A stretch of 29,248 bases of DNA from the NCBI GenBank assembly GCA_041743485.1, contig JBGTMR010000044.1, forward strand, positions 1 through 29,248, written 5' to 3'. The position numbers and the translations under genes are program-made. The first letter of the stretch is position 1; the number at the start of each line of letters is the position of its first letter. The stretch comes from JANDLT01 sp041743485 (GTDB lineage: Bacteria > Acidobacteriota > Blastocatellia > Pyrinomonadales > Pyrinomonadaceae). Below, piece by piece: positions 27,614 through 29,248 of this stretch. Below the pieces are notes generated by a model. That model ran no database searches. It worked only from the letters and a program-made list of their open reading frames with translations, and was not told where the DNA came from.

Positions 27614-28015
27614 TTATTCGTCAACACGGTCGGCGGCTTTGTACATGTACTTGATGTTGTTTTTAAGCAGCAAAATATTTGCTGCGCCCTGACGATTGAT
27701 TTTGAAGGCGGCGCGGTCGTACCACTCGATTGTGCCTTCGAGTTCTTCGCCGTCTTGAAGCATGAAAATCATCGCCGTGTGACTCTCCATCTGCTTTTTA
27801 TAATAGAAAGCTTCGGCGTTGGTTTCCAAAGTCGGAGCGCGTTTGCGCCCTTGCGCGGCGGCGTTGGTGTTTGAGCGTGAATTTTCATTTGAGCGTGAAG
27901 CTTCGAGACGTGCGCCGTTAGAAGTTTTCACTTCCGCCGTCGGCGTCGTCTCTTTGTGGTTGGCTTCGCGCTCTTTAACTTGCGCCAGCGTTGTGCGAAT
28001 CAATTTACGGTTCAT
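27614..28015 (-). CDS. Hfq/Sm-like RNA-binding protein with long N-terminal extension
   Basis: A 133-residue protein. Residues about 75-127 fit an Hfq/Sm fold: KKQMESHTAMIFMLQDGEEL then EGTIEWYDRAAFKI covers Sm1 (pattern hydrophobic-x-LxxGxxLxGxIxxxD), and ANILLLKNNIKYMYK stands where Hfq has the Sm2 YKHAIST. So it may be an RNA chaperone for small RNAs. Residues 1-68 are polar, Asn/Ser/Thr/Arg-rich and probably disordered; classical Hfq has no such extension and has its tail at the C-terminus. The H of KHA is absent. Upstream of pdxA by 57 bp, same strand. No good Shine-Dalgarno. Identity is by pattern; an Lsm-like protein of another family is possible. Confidence 0.68.
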   Translation of the reverse strand: MNRKLIRTTLAQVKEREANHKETTPTAEVKTSNGARLEASRSNENSRSNTNAAAQGRKRAPTLETNAEAFYYKKQMESHTAMIFMLQDGEELEGTIEWYDRAAFKINRQGAANILLLKNNIKYMYKAADRVDE

Positions 28016-28284
28016 TGTGATTTTAATTGTGCGCCTCGAAATGTCTGGTAACGCGAGCTATCACCAAGCTTTACGCTTCAGACTTTCGCGTCGTGAAAAT
28101 TACCGGATGCCGCGCCGCGCAAGTCGAAGAAGGCAGACGGAAAATCGCATGGGTGAACGCGGGAGAAGCGTTTCAGATACGGCGCGGGTTAGTGGTGAAA
28201 TAGAGTCCCGACATGCTACATGACGGCTTTCGGGTTTGGCAAGATTGTGTTTGATTGTAGTTACGCAGCCGGTCTATGCCGTTC
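28016..28284. other. Intergenic region upstream of the hfq-like gene
   Basis: No supported gene. Plus-strand frames up to 28203/28223 are open but have no ribosome-binding site. Presumably contains the promoter of the hfq-like/pdxA operon; I could not identify convincing boxes. Confidence 0.4.
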
Positions 28285-28660
28285 AGCCGCGTGGATGCGG
28301 CTCGTCCGCAAAGCGGCACATTTCCGTGTTCCGGCTAGGAAGGGTTAAAGCCTTCCTTAATGACTCACCTTACGCGGTTTTGACTTTAGCCGCGTTCACG
28401 CGGCTTTCCGCGAAGCGGCACTTAGCCACGCGATTTATCGCGTGGGCAAACGGCGTAAGAATCCAAAGGGCGTTTTAACGTCCTTTTGAAAGTCGGCTTT
28501 AGCCGGATGCTAAAGCGGGCGTGGGAAGGACGTTAAAACGCCCTTGAATGTTCAGCTCGCGCTCCACCCAGCCGTCAAACGGCTGGTCTAAGTGCCGCGA
28601 GGGCGCGGAAAGCCCGATGAATCGGGCTAAAAACCAAAACTGCGTAAGGTGAGTTAATGA
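28285..28660. repeat. Mosaic palindrome array B with a 292-bp unit bounded by inverted terminal repeats
   Basis: Ten palindromes, including 28285-28302 AGCCGCGTGGATGCGGCT, 28388-28405 AGCCGCGTTCACGCGGCT, 28426-28445 (CCACGCGAT/ATCGCGTGG), 28468-28483 GGGCGTTTTAACGTCC and its reverse at 28528-28543, 28568-28586 (CCAGCCGT/ACGGCTGG) and 28611-28628 AGCCCGATGAATCGGGCT. The segment 28363-28654 begins with ACTCACCTTACGC and ends with GCGTAAGGTGAGT, an exact 13-bp inverted repeat that continues imperfectly inward (GGTTTTGACTTTAGCC versus AGTTTTGGTTTTTAGCC). Several modules are identical to those of array A. No transposase is encoded. Confidence 0.88.
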
Positions 28661-28684
28661 TTTCTTAAACCGCAACTCACATTA

Positions 28685-29248
28685 TCACTCAACTCTCACG
28701 CGCTCACTCGCACTGCGTCCGAAGGTTTCGGGTGCGTACATTTCTTCGGCTTTCGCGGGCGGAACGATAAACACTCCCGGCGTCGTCGCGCGTATGAAAT
28801 ACGAGTATTCATGCACGCCTTCCCATAACATTGACGTGAAGGCTTCGGCGCGTTCATCACGCAAGTTCTGATGTTCGTACCATGTTCCGCGCCACAGATA
28901 ATAATTGTTTGTGACGCCGCGCCCGCCGACGAAAACATTGGCTTCAGGCTTTTCATCCGGCAAGCGTTCGGTGGTGGCGAGTGCGGGATTGAGAGATTCA
29001 AATCCGGCGGGAAGATTATCAACGAGTGCGACGTGATAGCGGCGCGCGGGGTTGATAAGTTTCAATTTCACGCGCACACGCGCTCCGGCTTTGACGCGCC
29101 ACGTTCCATCGGCGTCGCGTGTGACATCGGTTTTATCGTCAACCGCTTCGTAAGTTCTTTCAATCTGAAAACCGTAATCGGCGGCATCGAGTTTTAAGTT
29201 CGCGGGTGCGTAAGTCGTGCCGATGCGAAAGTACAAACGCCCCGCGCC
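28685..29248 (-). CDS. Alpha-2-macroglobulin family protein, C-terminal end (partial)
   Basis: The frame is open to the right window edge, so this is the last 187 residues of a larger protein whose start lies outside. The segment resembles the BG10/receptor-like end of bacterial alpha-2-macroglobulins: an ERTYEAVDD region, VKLKLINPARRYHVALVDNL, PAGFESLNPAL, WYEHQNLRDERAEAF, SYFIRATTPGVFIVPPAKAE and the terminal MYAPETFGRSASERVRVE, which is typical. By family knowledge these are periplasmic or surface protease traps, often lipoproteins with a CxEQ thioester; that part is not visible here. TGA at 28685; no terminator other than palindrome array B follows. Confidence 0.85.
   Translation of the reverse strand, partial: GAGRLYFRIGTTYAPANLKLDAADYGFQIERTYEAVDDKTDVTRDADGTWRVKAGARVRVKLKLINPARRYHVALVDNLPAGFESLNPALATTERLPDEKPEANVFVGGRGVTNNYYLWRGTWYEHQNLRDERAEAFTSMLWEGVHEYSYFIRATTPGVFIVPPAKAEEMYAPETFGRSASERVRVE

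Noticed and set aside
28027..28203. 58-codon frame starting with TTG on the plus strand, ending in plausible-looking residues (AGEAFQIRRGLVVK)
   Set aside because: No Shine-Dalgarno sequence, non-ATG start, overlaps other open frames; no family recognised. Left out as a gene.

Overview
The window looks like chromosomal DNA of a free-living Gram-negative bacterium. The most likely assignment is Acidobacteriota, class Blastocatellia (Pyrinomonas/Blastocatella relatives). This is inferred from the protein mix: a paired M16 peptidase operon, YCF48-type propeller, GAF-PP2C phosphatase, a response regulator with a conserved C-terminal helical tail, a bacterial alpha-2-macroglobulin and many secreted proteins of unknown function. 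The taxon comes from family knowledge and was not tested by a search.

Layout. 46-1310: tRNA-Ser(CGA), tadA and a free-standing 85-codon gene. 1346-2671: a GAF/PP2C phosphatase with a recognisable promoter. 2745-3011: a mosaic array of small palindromes. 3031-7916: a replication/recombination-like cassette. Its left arm reads leftward (XRE repressor, ImmA/IrrE-like protein, CHC2-TOPRIM primase). Its right arm reads rightward (small coiled-coil protein, SWIM-Rad52 fusion, HTH protein). The arms share a 220-bp divergent control region with two copies of a palindromic operator-like sequence. 8063-9871: an S41 protease. 10301-14605: an RHH-like protein and an active/inactive M16 peptidase pair. 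14892-18925: YCF48-like propeller, phenylalanine hydroxylase and two secreted proteins of unknown function. 18957-22528: valS-nadC, translationally coupled. 22775-26100: two response-regulator genes flanking a DUF3592-like/GspG-like membrane pair. 26183-28015: an Hfq/Sm-like gene, pdxA and a small coiled-coil gene. 28285-28660: a second palindrome element with terminal inverted repeats. 28685-end: the C-terminus of an alpha-2-macroglobulin.

The most unusual content is of two kinds. First, the 3-8 kb cassette: phage- or plasmid-type functions (repressor/ImmA switch, primase, Rad52 annealase fused to a SWIM zinc finger) with no integrase, capsid or terminase in the window. Several of its motifs are altered: ImmA has EEVCH where HEXXH is expected, the primase finger lacks its fourth cysteine, and the Rad52 part has its own buried ribosome-binding site. 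Second, the intergenic DNA is dense in structured repeats of two types: (a) inverted repeats built of degenerate 7-bp units such as GAAANNN, at eight or more loci, some forming the last codons of genes; (b) roughly 270-300 bp mosaics of different 14-21 bp palindromes, one bounded by 13-bp terminal inverted repeats. All functional statements rest on reading motifs; no database search was possible.
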